Source: Streptococcus sp.
Lineage (GTDB): Bacteria > Bacillota > Bacilli > Lactobacillales > Streptococcaceae
Reading direction: 5' to 3'
NCBI GenBank assembly: GCA_030528055.1
Contig: JAUMZQ010000009.1
Location: 1 to 64,000, forward strand
Length of the DNA: 64,000 bases
Both the position numbers and the translations under genes were made by a program. How positions within the stretch are numbered: the first letter of the stretch is position 1; each line of letters starts with the position of its first letter. Below are positions 1-9,288 of this stretch, in pieces. The notes beneath the pieces were generated by a model. That model did no database searches. It saw nothing but the letters and a program-made list of their open reading frames with translations, and was not told the DNA's origin.

Positions 1-69
1 CGGTGGGAGCTCTCTCATGGGGTTTGAGGACTTCTAAAAAATTCTACCACTTACAAAGTGCCTTAAGAC

Positions 70-98
70 TTGACCTAAAAGGATTTTTTAGATATGAT
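70..98 (+). promoter_or_regulatory. hup promoter
   Basis: TTGACC at 70-75 and TATGAT at 93-98 with a 17-bp spacer form a near-consensus SigA promoter. The ribosome-binding site GGAGG (140-144) lies 9 nt before the ATG. Confidence 0.85.
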
Positions 99-153
99 TA
101 TACTTGTTAGGGTTGGTAATGCCAACTCATAAAAAAATTGGAGGATTTGTTAA

Positions 154-429
154 ATGGCTAACAAACAAGATTTGATTGCAAAAGTAGCAGAAGCTACAAA
201 CTTGACAAAAAAAGATTCAGCAGCAGCAGTTGATGCTGTCTTTGCAGCAGTAACTAGCTACCTTGCAAAAGGTGAAAAAGTTCAACTTATTGGTTTTGGT
301 AACTTTGAAGTTCGTGAACGTGCAGCTCGTAAAGGTCGCAACCCACGTACTAGCGAAGAAATCACAATCGCAGCTTCTACTGTACCAGCTTTCAAAGCAG
401 GTAAAGCACTTAAAGACGCTGTAAAATAA
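154..429 (+). CDS. hup: DNA-binding protein HU
   Basis: This 91-residue protein is the histone-like nucleoid protein HU, which binds DNA without sequence preference as a homodimer, bends it and compacts the chromosome. The start [17 protein letters not shown], the [18 protein letters not shown] stretch that begins the DNA-gripping beta arm, and the [15 protein letters not shown] tail are all typical, and the length is that of the family. In streptococci HU is usually the only bacterial histone-like protein. The gene is monocistronic, with its own strong promoter and a terminator directly downstream. The ATG has a GGAGG ribosome-binding site 9 nt upstream. Identification is secure from the sequence. 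Confidence 0.98.
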   Translation: MANKQDLIAKVAEATNLTKKDSAAAVDAVFAAVTSYLAKGEKVQLIGFGNFEVRERAARKGRNPRTSEEITIAASTVPAFKAGKALKDAVK

Positions 430-440
430 TGTAATGATTA

Positions 441-478
441 GCCTGTGCTATCTACGAGAGTGGAAGCATGGGTTTTTT
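441..478 (+). terminator. Terminator after hup
   Basis: An 8-bp stem, CCTGTGCT (442-449) with AGCATGGG (465-472) including two G-T pairs, is followed by TTTTTT. It is a Rho-independent terminator for hup. Confidence 0.8.
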
Positions 479-592
479 GTTGCAAAGAAAATGTCTGAAT
501 TATTAGAACTTATTCTCCATAGTTAACAGTCTTTTATTTTTCTTCTAAATACAGTTTTACAATCATTCCTGATAGCAAACTGTTACTAGTCA

Positions 593-601
593 TGGTATAA
601 T
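593..601 (+). promoter_or_regulatory. perR promoter (extended -10)
   Basis: TGGTATAAT, an extended -10 element, lies about 45 bp before the start codon. No good -35 box is visible, which fits an extended -10 promoter. The ribosome-binding site is GAGG at 631-634. Confidence 0.65.
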
Positions 602-644
602 AAAAGAAAAGTTGAAAAGATACTCTGTATGAGGTTGGATAAGT

Positions 645-1079
645 ATGAAAAATCTAAATGAAGAACAATACAACGATGTGATTGAACACCTGCGTTCTAA
701 AAATATACGAATTACAGAAACAAGAAAAGCAGTTATCTCTTATATTATTAATAGTCATGATCATCCCAGTGCGGAAATGATTTATCACGATCTTTTGCCA
801 CATTTTCCTAATATGAGTCTAGCAACCGTTTATAACAATCTTAAAGTCCTGATAGATGAAGGGTTTGTTTCAGAACTCAAGGTGCGAAATGATACAACGA
901 CTTATTTTGATTTTATGGGACATCAACATTTGAATGTTATTTGCGAAAAATGTGGTTGTATTGCTGATATGGAAATGGTGGTACCTGATGTGAAGGAAGA
1001 GGCTGAACGTCAAACCCATTATCAAATTACCAAGTGTCAAACGACAGTCTATGGAATTTGTCCAGCGTGTCAGCAATAG
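645..1079 (+). CDS. perR: Fur-family transcriptional regulator, PerR type
   Basis: This is a 144-residue ferric-uptake-regulator family repressor. An N-terminal winged helix (about residues 15-80, with SLATVYNNLKVL as recognition region) is followed by a dimerisation domain with the metal-binding HxH (His93, His95) and two structural zinc CxxC pairs (Cys100/Cys103 and Cys139/Cys142). Streptococci usually have a single Fur-family gene, the peroxide sensor PerR, which controls dpr, iron and oxidative-stress genes; that is why PerR is preferred over Fur or Zur. The metal cannot be read from the sequence. The gene is monocistronic, between its own promoter and a strong terminator. Confidence 0.88.
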   Translation: MKNLNEEQYNDVIEHLRSKNIRITETRKAVISYIINSHDHPSAEMIYHDLLPHFPNMSLATVYNNLKVLIDEGFVSELKVRNDTTTYFDFMGHQHLNVICEKCGCIADMEMVVPDVKEEAERQTHYQITKCQTTVYGICPACQQ

Positions 1080-1106
1080 CAAGCTCCCTGACGGAGCTTG
1101 TTTTTT
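1080..1106 (+). terminator. Terminator after perR
   Basis: CAAGCTCC (1080-1087) pairs with GGAGCTTG (1093-1100) across a 5-nt loop, followed by six T. It is a classic intrinsic terminator. Confidence 0.92.
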
Positions 1107-1238
1107 CTATGCATCTTAGTAAAAAAGAGTGTTCGTAAGCTGTAGTTGCTCTTAGAAACATTGATATCCAGATAAGTGTAGTGCTGATTAAGATCGGACA
1201 ATTTAAAGATATCCCCCCTCATATGTTTGTACTAATGT

Positions 1239-1290
1239 TTTACAGGCGAAAAAATCTTTGATATAATAGGAATATAGAAAGCGCTTTAAA
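1239..1290 (+). promoter_or_regulatory. Promoter with downstream cre (CcpA) site
   Basis: TTTACA (1239-1244), a 17-bp spacer and TATAAT (1262-1267) make a strong promoter. Just downstream, around the expected start of transcription, is TAGAAAGCGCTTTAAA (1275-1290), whose core AAAGCGCTTT is a perfect palindrome and resembles a catabolite-responsive element. This position would let CcpA block transcription when glucose is present. The rest of the 295-bp gap (1107-1238 and 1291-1374) shows nothing else beyond a GGAGG ribosome-binding site at about 1363-1367. Confidence 0.7.
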
Positions 1291-1374
1291 AAAATAGAAG
1301 GGGGTAGTTGATTTCAGAATAAGATCTTATGTCGTCTTGTTGTTTCGTAGGATTTATCATTTTGGAGGTTTATC

Positions 1375-2415
1375 ATGAAAAAAACAAAAATTACTAGTAT
1401 TTTTATGCTTAGCTTACTGATTGTTTCAAACTTAGTCTTTCCGGCTCGTGTCTTTGCTGAAGAGACGAAGGTTAATAGTGCTGGAAAAGAAATTTTGTCT
1501 TCCCTTTTTGCGGTAGAAGAAAGTTTAAACGAAAATGGTTTGTCGCTTAAACAATTTACTCAACTTAAACAAAAAGGAGAAGATTTTTACTCAAAATTAG
1601 CTGCTCTAGTTGAGGAGATGAGTTCAAAACAGCCGCAGTTGTCTGAAGAACAGAAAAAAATCGCAAATGAAAAGTTGGAAAAGGCTAGAAAAATATCTGA
1701 TAAATGGGAGTATGCTTCTCAAATGGCTCAGCAAAATATGCAGCGAGATAATAATGCAAAAGACATCAATAAAGAAACAATCTATATGTATTTATCTCAT
1801 TACATAGACATTAAGGCTGGAATTTTGGATACGGTTAATCCTGACATCTCAAATGATGGCTATTTTAGTGCATGGATTGTTAATGATGATAGGCAAGCTT
1901 ATGACCAGTATTTATCTAAAGCTTTACCTGCAGAGAAAGTAACTACAGGAGTGAAAATGATAATGTCGGTTATTGAAGTGAACGGGATCTCTAAAAAACC
2001 TGAAAAAATTGCCACAATAAATAATTCTACGTTGCAAATTCTTTATTCTTTAGCTTCACTGGATTCAGCAGGACAATCTGTGTCAGGTGCTGTGGATAAT
2101 ATTGAAAATTTTGTGACAGCATTAAATATTACAGATGATCCTAAAACAGCTATGGTAGCATTAGAGCAAAGTCTTGAACTTGAAGGATACGATGCCCTTA
2201 CTGAAGGAACAATTAAAAATTTAGCGATAAACACAGTCTGGATGTTGGTAGGAATAGATTCCTCAATTGTAACAGACTTGTTCAAATCTGAAATCAAATT
2301 TTTAGGATATGCAGCAAAGGATTTGTATGATAAGGCATTATGGATTTCTCTAATTCAATACAATAATCTGAGAGTTTCCAAACGTATCTTGCGGTGTTAT
2401 GGTTTTGATTTTTAG
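1375..2415 (+). CDS. Secreted protein of unknown function
   Basis: I do not recognise this 346-residue protein. It has a clear Sec signal peptide (MKKTK, a hydrophobic stretch to about residue 25, then VFA before EET, a likely cleavage site near residue 28). There is no lipobox, no LPXTG motif and no obvious C-terminal anchor. The mature part looks mostly alpha-helical, with charged heptad-like segments at about residues 60-125. The last residues, LRCYGFDF, fall inside a direct repeat: the same tail (LRYYGFDF and a stop) reappears as a gene-less fragment before the second membrane-protein copy at 3276. The gene lies 8 bp before the first membrane-protein copy, so they probably form one operon. 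The cre site suggests carbon-catabolite control. Confidence 0.8.
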   Translation: MKKTKITSIFMLSLLIVSNLVFPARVFAEETKVNSAGKEILSSLFAVEESLNENGLSLKQFTQLKQKGEDFYSKLAALVEEMSSKQPQLSEEQKKIANEKLEKARKISDKWEYASQMAQQNMQRDNNAKDINKETIYMYLSHYIDIKAGILDTVNPDISNDGYFSAWIVNDDRQAYDQYLSKALPAEKVTTGVKMIMSVIEVNGISKKPEKIATINNSTLQILYSLASLDSAGQSVSGAVDNIENFVTALNITDDPKTAMVALEQSLELEGYDALTEGTIKNLAINTVWMLVGIDSSIVTDLFKSEIKFLGYAAKDLYDKALWISLIQYNNLRVSKRILRCYGFDF

Positions 2416-3217
2416 GAGGTTTTATGTTTTGGCATAAGAGTTGGGAGGATGATATATCAGAAAATAAGGAACTCCCTTTTGGTGAATGTCGTCACCTTCT
2501 CTTTGAGGAGGAAGCAGACTATCCAATTTGTCCTTCTTGTGGCAGGATAATCAAAAAGAATCTTCCTCAAGATAGTGTGGATCGCTCACGGCTTTATCTA
2601 ATTTATCAGAAGGTACAGCGAGTCTGGAGTGTCAAAATGGGGCTTATCTCAATATTGCTTATTTTAGGATTATCTTTTTTACTACCAGATATTATAGGTG
2701 GATGGCTGCTATTGACAGGGAACTATGGATTTGATACCTTTTTCACTCTTCCTGGTCCCCACAAACCCATCTTATTTACTTATACACTTTATGGTTACAT
2801 CCCCCTATTTATCTTTTTTAGTGCTGGAGAGCGTATGAAGCGATTTTCTACCTTTTCTTTGAAAATTGAGCATTTTCATAAACTTCTTTATTCTTGGCCA
2901 GTTCAGCTTGTACTCTTTATTCTTATCGTCGTCTGGCTAAGTATTTATATGCCTAAATTTTACGGTACAGAGGGAGAGTGGGAGGTAACTAGGAATCTTA
3001 ATCTATCCCCAGCTCAGCATGTTAGAGCAGTGAATCTTTTTGTTTTTATCCATATGCTTTGTAATTGGATAGTGGTGGGTCTGCTCTTTATTCATCAAAT
3101 AGTAGACAGACGACGAACTTGGTGGCTCAAGGAAGCCAATGAAGCTTATCTGGCTGGTGGATGTTGAGTTGAGGTGGGGTTTTCTTGATAAAAAGGATTG
3201 ATTTTGTCAAATAGACT
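2392..3217 (+). repeat. Direct repeat copy 1 (826 bp)
   Basis: This segment and 3244-4069 are tandem copies offset by exactly 852 bp, separated by 26 bp. Each holds the last codons of the secreted-protein gene, a whole membrane-protein gene and about 50 bp after its stop. By eye the copies are identical over roughly the first 650 bp of the coding region. The seven substitutions inside the gene all lie in its last 110 bp. Confidence 0.95.
2424..3167 (+). CDS. Integral membrane protein with N-terminal zinc-ribbon-like motif (copy 1)
   Basis: This 247-residue protein is of unknown function. The first 70 residues are hydrophilic and contain a Cys/His cluster (GECRH near residue 22 and CPSCG near residue 37) that could bind one zinc ion. 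They are followed by about four transmembrane segments: roughly residues 72-95, 115-135, 158-175 and 205-225. The end RRRTWW is basic and probably cytoplasmic. It lies 8 bp after the secreted-protein gene and shares its promoter, with AGGAGG just before the ATG. It differs from the copy at 3276 by four residues only, all near the C terminus (V/A, IV/LI, G/E). Whether it works with the secreted protein is inferred from position only. Confidence 0.85.
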   Translation: MFWHKSWEDDISENKELPFGECRHLLFEEEADYPICPSCGRIIKKNLPQDSVDRSRLYLIYQKVQRVWSVKMGLISILLILGLSFLLPDIIGGWLLLTGNYGFDTFFTLPGPHKPILFTYTLYGYIPLFIFFSAGERMKRFSTFSLKIEHFHKLLYSWPVQLVLFILIVVWLSIYMPKFYGTEGEWEVTRNLNLSPAQHVRAVNLFVFIHMLCNWIVVGLLFIHQIVDRRRTWWLKEANEAYLAGGC

Positions 3218-3231
3218 TGGATATTTTGTGA

Positions 3232-3267
3232 CAGCATTTCCTACGGTATTATGGTTTTGATTTTTAG
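3232..3267 (+). pseudogene. Remnant of the C terminus of the upstream secreted-protein gene
   Basis: In the frame matching the end of the gene at 1375-2415, this stretch encodes QHFLRYYGFDF and a stop, against RILRCYGFDF in the full gene. An in-frame TGA sits directly before it and no start is present. It looks like the leftover 3' end of a second, deleted secreted-protein gene, implying that the ancestral unit was a pair (secreted protein plus membrane protein). Confidence 0.6.
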
Positions 3268-4069
3268 GAGGTTTTATGTTTTGGCATAAGAGTTGGGAGG
3301 ATGATATATCAGAAAATAAGGAACTCCCTTTTGGTGAATGTCGTCACCTTCTCTTTGAGGAGGAAGCAGACTATCCAATTTGTCCTTCTTGTGGCAGGAT
3401 AATCAAAAAGAATCTTCCTCAAGATAGTGTGGATCGCTCACGGCTTTATCTAATTTATCAGAAGGTACAGCGAGTCTGGAGTGTCAAAATGGGGCTTATC
3501 TCAATATTGCTTATTTTAGGATTATCTTTTTTACTACCAGATATTATAGGTGGATGGCTGCTATTGACAGGGAACTATGGATTTGATACCTTTTTCACTC
3601 TTCCTGGTCCCCACAAACCCATCTTATTTACTTATACACTTTATGGTTACATCCCCCTATTTATCTTTTTTAGTGCTGGAGAGCGTATGAAGCGATTTTC
3701 TACCTTTTCTTTGAAAATTGAGCATTTTCATAAACTTCTTTATTCTTGGCCAGTTCAGCTTGTACTCTTTATTCTTATCGTCGTCTGGCTAAGTATTTAT
3801 ATGCCTAAATTTTACGGTACAGAGGGAGAGTGGGAGGTAACTAGGAATCTTAATCTATCCCCAGCTCAGCATGTTAGAGCAGTGAATCTTTTTGTTTTTA
3901 TCCATATGCTTTGTAATTGGATAGTGGCGGGTCTGCTCTTTATTCATCAACTAATAGATAGGCGACGAACTTGGTGGCTCAAGGAAGCCAATGAAGCTTA
4001 TCTGGCTGGTGAGTGTTGAGTTGAGATGGGGTTTTCTTGATAAAAAGGATTGATTTTGTCAAATAGACT
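3244..4069 (+). repeat. Direct repeat copy 2 (826 bp)
   Basis: This is the second copy of the tandem repeat described at 2392-3217. It ends before gpmA, and the sequence diverges immediately after the shared AAATAGACT. Confidence 0.95.
3276..4019 (+). CDS. Integral membrane protein with N-terminal zinc-ribbon-like motif (copy 2)
   Basis: This is a 247-residue, near-identical tandem duplicate of the protein at 2424-3167, with the same Cys/His cluster and about four membrane segments. The four amino-acid differences are confined to the last 40 residues (WIVAGLL against WIVVGLL, HQLIDR against HQIVDR, and AGEC against AGGC at the end). The ribosome-binding AGGAGG and the preceding 24 bp match copy 1. 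Only a 26-bp unique spacer separates the repeats and no separate promoter is visible, so it is probably transcribed with copy 1. The function is not known. Confidence 0.85.
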   Translation: MFWHKSWEDDISENKELPFGECRHLLFEEEADYPICPSCGRIIKKNLPQDSVDRSRLYLIYQKVQRVWSVKMGLISILLILGLSFLLPDIIGGWLLLTGNYGFDTFFTLPGPHKPILFTYTLYGYIPLFIFFSAGERMKRFSTFSLKIEHFHKLLYSWPVQLVLFILIVVWLSIYMPKFYGTEGEWEVTRNLNLSPAQHVRAVNLFVFIHMLCNWIVAGLLFIHQLIDRRRTWWLKEANEAYLAGEC

Positions 4070-4145
4070 AGCTTTTTAGGCAAAAATTTTGTAAAATAGA
4101 ATAGATAAACGAGGGAACCTCGAAATATAAAGGAGAATCCATCTA

Positions 4146-4838
4146 ATGGTAAAATTAGTTTTTGCTCGCCACGGTGAGTCTGAATGGAATAAAGCAAACC
4201 TCTTCACTGGTTGGGCTGATGTTGATTTGTCTGAAAAAGGAACACAACAAGCAATTGATGCTGGTAAATTGATTAAAGAAGCTGGGATTGAATTTGATCA
4301 AGCTTATACATCTGTTTTAAAACGTGCTATTAAAACAACAAGTCTAGCTCTTGAAGCAGCTGACCAACTTTGGGTTCCAGTTGAAAAATCATGGCGCTTG
4401 AATGAACGTCATTACGGTGGGTTAACTGGTAAGAACAAGGCAGAAGCAGCAGAACAATTTGGTGATGAACAAGTTCATATTTGGCGTCGTTCTTATGATG
4501 TATTGCCTCCAGCAATGGCAAAAGATGATGAGCATTCAGCACATACAGATCGTCGTTACTCACACCTTGATGATTCCGTTATTCCAGATGCTGAAAACTT
4601 GAAAGTAACGTTAGAGCGTGCTTTACCGTTTTGGGAAGATAAAATTGCGCCAGATTTGAAAGACGGTAAAAATGTATTTGTGGGAGCTCACGGAAATTCT
4701 ATCCGCGCACTTGTGAAACATATCAAACAATTATCAGATGACGAAATTATGGATGTAGAAATTCCAAATTTCCCTCCACTTGTTTTTGAATTTGACGAAA
4801 ATCTAAAACTTGTTGGTGAATATTATCTTGGAAAATAA
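4146..4838 (+). CDS. gpmA: 2,3-bisphosphoglycerate-dependent phosphoglycerate mutase
   Basis: This glycolytic enzyme interconverts 3- and 2-phosphoglycerate through a phosphohistidine. The 230-residue length is that of the cofactor-dependent family. The catalytic motif FARHGES puts the phosphorylated His at residue 9, the second catalytic His is at 182 in GAHGNS, and the WRLNERHYG segment and LKRAIKT region are standard. AAGGAG (4130-4135) precedes the ATG by 10 nt. An AT-rich promoter region around 4090-4102 (TAAAAT or TAGAAT) is likely but has no clear -35 box. The gene is monocistronic with its own terminator. Confidence 0.97.
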   Translation: MVKLVFARHGESEWNKANLFTGWADVDLSEKGTQQAIDAGKLIKEAGIEFDQAYTSVLKRAIKTTSLALEAADQLWVPVEKSWRLNERHYGGLTGKNKAEAAEQFGDEQVHIWRRSYDVLPPAMAKDDEHSAHTDRRYSHLDDSVIPDAENLKVTLERALPFWEDKIAPDLKDGKNVFVGAHGNSIRALVKHIKQLSDDEIMDVEIPNFPPLVFEFDENLKLVGEYYLGK

Positions 4839-4866
4839 TTGAGTTTAGATAACTCTTAATAAAATC

Positions 4867-4912
4867 AGATTGAGGAAAGTTCCTTTTGGATTCTTTCTTC
4901 AATCTTTTTTTT
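4867..4912 (+). terminator. Terminator after gpmA
   Basis: A 13-bp stem (4867-4879 with 4893-4905, one G-T pair) is followed by a run of T. It is a strong intrinsic terminator. Confidence 0.92.
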
Positions 4913-5038
4913 ATAATGACAAAAAGATGGTTGAATAGATTGTTGATGAAAAATTTTTAAATGCCATTTTAAAAGTATAATAGATTAATGAATCTGTAAA
5001 CAGATTAAAATTTTTTGTCGAAAAATTACTATATTTTA

Positions 5039-5047
5039 TGGTAGAAT
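5039..5047 (+). promoter_or_regulatory. pbp2b promoter (extended -10)
   Basis: TGGTAGAAT at 5039-5047 is an extended -10 element. Transcription would begin near 5054, so a start codon as early as the TTG at 5053 is unlikely. Confidence 0.6.
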
Positions 5048-5082
5048 AAAAGTTGAACTATTTTACTAGAATGAGAGAAAAA

Positions 5083-7134
5083 ATGTCTAAGAAGAGAAAG
5101 TTTGATAGTCACTCTATCACCAGAAGATTGTATTTATTATTTGGTCTTGTTATTTTTTTATTTTTAACATTAATTGCAAGACTTGGTTATATGCAAGTGG
5201 TTCATCAAAAATTTTATACTGAAAAATTAGCCAAGGCAAGTAAAACAAAGATTACAACTAGCTCTGTTAGAGGACAAATTTACGATGCGACGGGTAAACC
5301 TTTGGTTGAAAATACAACCAAGCAAGTGGTGACCTATACAAGAGACAATCGCTTGAGTGCAGGAGAGATTAGAAAAACAGCACAAAAATTGTTGAACTAT
5401 GTGACTGTTTCGGATACTAAAGTCAGTGAGCGACAGGAGATTGATTATTATTTGGCTGATAGTGATGTCTATCAGGAGATTGTAAATAACTTACCAAATA
5501 AAAAGAAATATGACACCGATGGCAACCGTTTTTCAGAATCGAAAATCTATAAGGCAGCAGTTGATAGTATCGACTCTTCAAAGTTAGGCTATACTGACGA
5601 TGAAAAAAAAGCTATCGTTTTATTTAGTCAAATGAATGCTATTTCTAATTTTTCAACTGGAACGATTCAAACAGATAGCCTAACCACTGAGCAAGTGGCA
5701 ACGCTGGCGTCTAGCAGCAAGGAATTACCAGGTATCAGTATTTCAACTAGTTGGGATCGAAAAGTATTGGATACTTCTCTTTCGTCTATTATTGGAAATA
5801 TCTCAACTGAAAAAGCAGGATTACCTGTAGAAGAAATGGATGACTATTTAAAGAAGGGCTATTCTCTAAATGATCGTGTCGGAACATCCTATCTCGAAAA
5901 GGAATACGAGTCAACACTTCAAGGAAAACGTGCTGAAAAAGAAATTCACTTAGATAAAAATGGCAATATGGAAAGTGTTGAAAACATCTCTGACGGTAGT
6001 AAGGGGAATAATCTAAAATTAACAGTTGATTTGAATTTTCAGCAAGGTGTAGAAGATATCTTGCGAAATGCCTTTAATTCAGAATTAGCTAGTGGAAATG
6101 CTGTTTATTCTGAGGGAGTTTATGCAGTGGCTATGGATACGGATACAGGGGCTGTTTTAGCTTTAGCTGGTATTAAGCACGAGATAGGAAGCAATGATGT
6201 AACAACAGATGCACTGGGAACGATTACGGATGTCTTTGTTCCGGGTTCGGTGGTAAAAGCTGCGACCTTAACTTCTGGATGGGAGAATGGGGCTATTTCT
6301 GGAAATCAAGTTTTAACGGATCAACCGATTACCTTTGGTGGAACGGATAGCATCACTTCTTGGTTTACCCAATTTGGATTACGCCAAATTACTGCACAGG
6401 AAGCTTTGGAATATTCTTCAAATACCTATATGGTGCAAGTCGCACTTAGTATGATGGGAACTCCTTATTCTGCTAATATGAAAATTGATACTGATAAGTT
6501 AGATCCATCTATGAAAAAACTACGTTCTACTTTTGCGGAATACGGTTTAGGAACTAAGACAGGAATTGATTTACCGAACGAATCATCAGGTTATGTACCA
6601 GAGGACTTTACTTTTGCCAATTACCTGACTAACGCTTTTGGGCAGTTTGATAATTATACGCCGATGCAATTAGCTCAATATGCCGCAACAGTAGCTAATA
6701 ATGGAAAACGAATTGCTCCTCATTTGGTTGAGGGGATTTATGGCAACAACAACCAAGGTGGTCTTGGTGAATTAATTGAAGCGAAGAAAAGAGAAGAATT
6801 AAATCAAGTTAATATTTCATCAGAAGATATGGCACTGATAAAACAAGGTTTTTATCAAGTTGTTCATGGAACGAGTGGTTTAACAACTGGTCGGACTATC
6901 TCGCAAGGAGAAGCTGTTCCTATTAGTGCCAAGACAGGTACAGCTGAAACATTTGTCAACAATGGAAAACAAGCAGCTATTAATACAAATGTTGTTTCCT
7001 ATGCTCCAAGTGAAAATCCTAAGATTGCTGTAGCTGTAGTTTTTCCGCATAATACAAATCTTTCTTCAACTGTTAGTCACAGTATTACTCGCGATATTAT
7101 CAACCTTTACAATCAACAACATCCAATGAATTAG
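5083..7134 (+). CDS. pbp2b: Penicillin-binding protein 2b (peptidoglycan transpeptidase)
   Basis: This class B PBP is the peptidoglycan D,D-transpeptidase of peripheral elongation. A short cytoplasmic tail and one membrane anchor (about residues 20-40) precede the dimerisation domain and the transpeptidase domain. The active-site motifs are SVVK (catalytic Ser in VPGSVVKAA), SSN in YSSNTYM and KTG in KTGTAET. Thr after SSN and Ala after KTGT correspond to penicillin-susceptible PBP2b; mosaic resistant alleles often change these positions. The frame is open from TTG 5053, but the -10 element lies at 5039-5047, so ATG 5083 (or 5071) is the probable start; [11 protein letters not shown] resembles the pneumococcal N terminus. 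recR follows 10 bp downstream, as in pneumococcus. Confidence 0.95.
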   Translation: MSKKRKFDSHSITRRLYLLFGLVIFLFLTLIARLGYMQVVHQKFYTEKLAKASKTKITTSSVRGQIYDATGKPLVENTTKQVVTYTRDNRLSAGEIRKTAQKLLNYVTVSDTKVSERQEIDYYLADSDVYQEIVNNLPNKKKYDTDGNRFSESKIYKAAVDSIDSSKLGYTDDEKKAIVLFSQMNAISNFSTGTIQTDSLTTEQVATLASSSKELPGISISTSWDRKVLDTSLSSIIGNISTEKAGLPVEEMDDYLKKGYSLNDRVGTSYLEKEYESTLQGKRAEKEIHLDKNGNMESVENISDGSKGNNLKLTVDLNFQQGVEDILRNAFNSELASGNAVYSEGVYAVAMDTDTGAVLALAGIKHEIGSNDVTTDALGTITDVFVPGSVVKAATLTSGWENGAISGNQVLTDQPITFGGTDSITSWFTQFGLRQITAQEALEYSSNTYMVQVALSMMGTPYSANMKIDTDKLDPSMKKLRSTFAEYGLGTKTGIDLPNESSGYVPEDFTFANYLTNAFGQFDNYTPMQLAQYAATVANNGKRIAPHLVEGIYGNNNQGGLGELIEAKKREELNQVNISSEDMALIKQGFYQVVHGTSGLTTGRTISQGEAVPISAKTGTAETFVNNGKQAAINTNVVSYAPSENPKIAVAVVFPHNTNLSSTVSHSITRDIINLYNQQHPMN

Positions 7135-7144
7135 AGAGGGACTC

Positions 7145-7741
7145 ATGCTTTATCCAACACCTATTGCCAAGCTGATTGATAGTTTTTCTAAACTACCTGG
7201 TATTGGTATCAAAACAGCTACTCGTCTTGCTTTTTATACTATAGGAATGAGTGACGATGATGTAAATGATTTTGCAAAAAATCTCTTAGCAGCTAAGAGA
7301 GAGCTGACTTATTGTTCAACTTGTGGAAATTTAACAGACGAAGATCCTTGTGCGATCTGCAAAGACACTTCTCGTGATCAAACGACTATTCTTGTTGTAG
7401 AGGATAGTCGTGATGTTTCAGCTATGGAGAATATCCAAGAATATCACGGTTTGTATCATGTGCTTCATGGGCTAATATCACCAATGAATGGTGTAGGACC
7501 AGATGATATTAATCTAAAAAGTCTGATTACTCGCCTAATGGAAAGTGAAGTAAAAGAAGTAATCGTTGCGACAAATGCAACTGCCGATGGTGAAGCAACA
7601 TCTATGTATATTTCTCGTGTTTTAAAACCAGCAGGGATTAAAGTTACACGACTTGCACGTGGATTAGCTGTAGGATCTGACATTGAATATGCGGATGAAG
7701 TAACCCTGATTCGTGCTATTGAAAATCGTACAGAATTATGA
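7145..7741 (+). CDS. recR: Recombination mediator protein RecR
   Basis: This 198-residue RecR acts with RecO/RecF to load RecA onto SSB-coated single-stranded DNA. It contains an N-terminal helix-hairpin-helix ([14 protein letters not shown]), a four-cysteine zinc finger (CSTCG then CAICKD), and a Toprim domain (VVEDSRD and [14 protein letters not shown]). All expected blocks are present and the length is normal. It starts 10 bp after the pbp2b stop, with GAGAGGGA just before the ATG, so the two are co-transcribed. This pairing is conserved in streptococci. Confidence 0.97.
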   Translation: MLYPTPIAKLIDSFSKLPGIGIKTATRLAFYTIGMSDDDVNDFAKNLLAAKRELTYCSTCGNLTDEDPCAICKDTSRDQTTILVVEDSRDVSAMENIQEYHGLYHVLHGLISPMNGVGPDDINLKSLITRLMESEVKEVIVATNATADGEATSMYISRVLKPAGIKVTRLARGLAVGSDIEYADEVTLIRAIENRTEL

Positions 7742-7803
7742 AGTAACCCCACTTGTTTTGTGTGATAGAATTCATTTTTCTTATTTAATAATACTGTAAA
7801 ATA

Positions 7804-7812
7804 TGGTATACT
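7804..7812 (+). promoter_or_regulatory. ddl promoter (extended -10)
   Basis: TGGTATACT is an extended -10 element 74 bp before the ddl start. A short stem (GTCAGGA with TCTTGAC, G-T tolerated) lies in the 5' leader at about 7835-7851. Confidence 0.6.
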
Positions 7813-7885
7813 AGAGGGGTCTTATAACAAAAAGTCAGGATTATCTTGACCATTAGTAAACTAGTAAACGTTAGGAATAACAAGC

Positions 7886-8932
7886 ATGTCAAAACAAGTA
7901 CTTATTTTATTATATGGTGGTCGTAGTGCAGAGCGTGAAGTTTCTGTTTTATCAGCAGAAAGTGTTATGCGTGCAGTGAATTATGATAAATTTCTAGTAA
8001 AAACTTACTTTATCACAAAGAGCGGTGATTTTATCCAAACTCAAACGTTTGATGAACTTCCCGCTGATAGTGAACAATTAATGACCAATGAAACGGTTGA
8101 TTTTGCGAAACAGATTAAGCCCAGCGATATTTTTGAGGAAAATGCTGTGGTCTTCCCTGTGCTTCATGGTCCAATGGGAGAAGATGGTTCTATTCAAGGA
8201 TTTTTAGAAATTTTAAAATTACCCTATGTAGGTTGTCAAATTTTGTCTTCGAGCGTAGCAATGGATAAGATTACTACTAAACGAGTTTTAGATTCAGCGG
8301 GGATTTCTCAAGTGCCTTATGTGGCGATTATTGAGGGAGAGGATGTTGAGGAAAAAATTCAACAAATAGAAACCAAATTGAGCTATCCGGTTTTTATCAA
8401 ACCATCTAATATGGGTTCAAGCGTGGGAATTTCTAAAGCAGAAAACCAAGAGCAACTACGAAATGCATTGGAATTAGCTTTTAGATACGATAGTCGTGTT
8501 CTGGTAGAGCAAGGTGTTCAAGCGCGTGAAATTGAAGTAGGTTTGTTGGGGAATTATTTTGTTAAGAGTAGTTTACCGGGTGAAGTTGTTAAGGATGTGG
8601 CATTTTACGACTACGAAGCAAAGTATATTGATAACAAAATTACGATGGACATTCCAGCAAAATTGGATGAAGAAGTAGTAGCAATCATGCGCCGAAATGC
8701 GGAAAAGGCATTTCGATCAATTGGTTGTTTGGGACTTTCTCGTTGCGATTTCTTTTATACTGAAACAGGAGACATTTTTCTCAATGAGTTGAACACCATG
8801 CCCGGTTTCACTCAGTGGTCTATGTACCCTCTTTTGTGGGAAAATATGGGAGTTCCTTATTCTGAATTGATTGAGGAATTGGTCAAACTAGCACAAGAAA
8901 GTTTTGAACAGCGAGAATCACACTTAATTTAA
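7886..8932 (+). CDS. ddl: D-alanine--D-alanine ligase
   Basis: This 348-residue ATP-grasp enzyme joins two D-alanines in the cytoplasm to give the dipeptide that MurF adds to the muropeptide. It shows the N-terminal [12 protein letters not shown] motif, the glycine-rich [10 protein letters not shown] loop, the omega-loop FYDYEAKY with Tyr (Phe at this place is typical of D-Ala-D-Lac ligases in intrinsically vancomycin-resistant lactobacilli and Leuconostoc), and the C-terminal [12 protein letters not shown] susceptible D-Ala-D-Ala product is therefore expected. In pneumococcus murF follows directly; here about 3.2 kb of accessory DNA intervenes. Confidence 0.97.
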   Translation: MSKQVLILLYGGRSAEREVSVLSAESVMRAVNYDKFLVKTYFITKSGDFIQTQTFDELPADSEQLMTNETVDFAKQIKPSDIFEENAVVFPVLHGPMGEDGSIQGFLEILKLPYVGCQILSSSVAMDKITTKRVLDSAGISQVPYVAIIEGEDVEEKIQQIETKLSYPVFIKPSNMGSSVGISKAENQEQLRNALELAFRYDSRVLVEQGVQAREIEVGLLGNYFVKSSLPGEVVKDVAFYDYEAKYIDNKITMDIPAKLDEEVVAIMRRNAEKAFRSIGCLGLSRCDFFYTETGDIFLNELNTMPGFTQWSMYPLLWENMGVPYSELIEELVKLAQESFEQRESHLI

Positions 8933-8971
8933 AAATAAATGAGATTATCTAATTTAAAACTGGCAACTTAT

Positions 8972-9064
8972 TGGATGAACGATGAAATAAAAAAATTAGG
9001 CAACGGTCTTGTTCCTCATTTCAAGAGGGACAAGACCGTTGTTTTGCTTTTGAAAATGTTTATG
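8972..9064 (-). mobile_element. IS3-family remnant, left fragment
   Basis: On the minus strand 9064-8996 encodes HKHFQKQNNGLVPLEMRNKTVA and a stop, the C terminus of an IS3-family transposase OrfB. It closely matches the end of the larger remnant at 11646-11900 (HKYFQKRNNGLAPLEMRNKTAT). The flank GATGAAATAAAAAA (from 8981) matches the terminus of that second remnant, so this is a truncated end of the same element. The stretch 9065-9288 contains no gene that I can recognise. Confidence 0.8.
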
Positions 9065-9288
9065 CAAGAATTTTGAAAATGCTGAATAATTTTTGAGCAC
9101 AGATCAGTGTGGCAAATATAGTTAAACTCTGCAAAGTTCACATCTAACCGCTTCATTAATCTTTTTCATTATGTTCGCCTTTCCATCTTTATTATTAGAT
9201 GGATGAATACATTGGTGGCAATTATGATAAATTAAATTTCTTTGCTACTATGGAAAGGAGTAAAATAAACGGAAACGATAGTTAAGTG

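Noticed and set aside
6400..6990. Possible penicillin-resistance mosaic in pbp2b.
   Set aside because: The SSN motif is followed by Thr and the KTG motif by Thr-Ala, the susceptible-type residues, and base composition does not change along the gene by eye.
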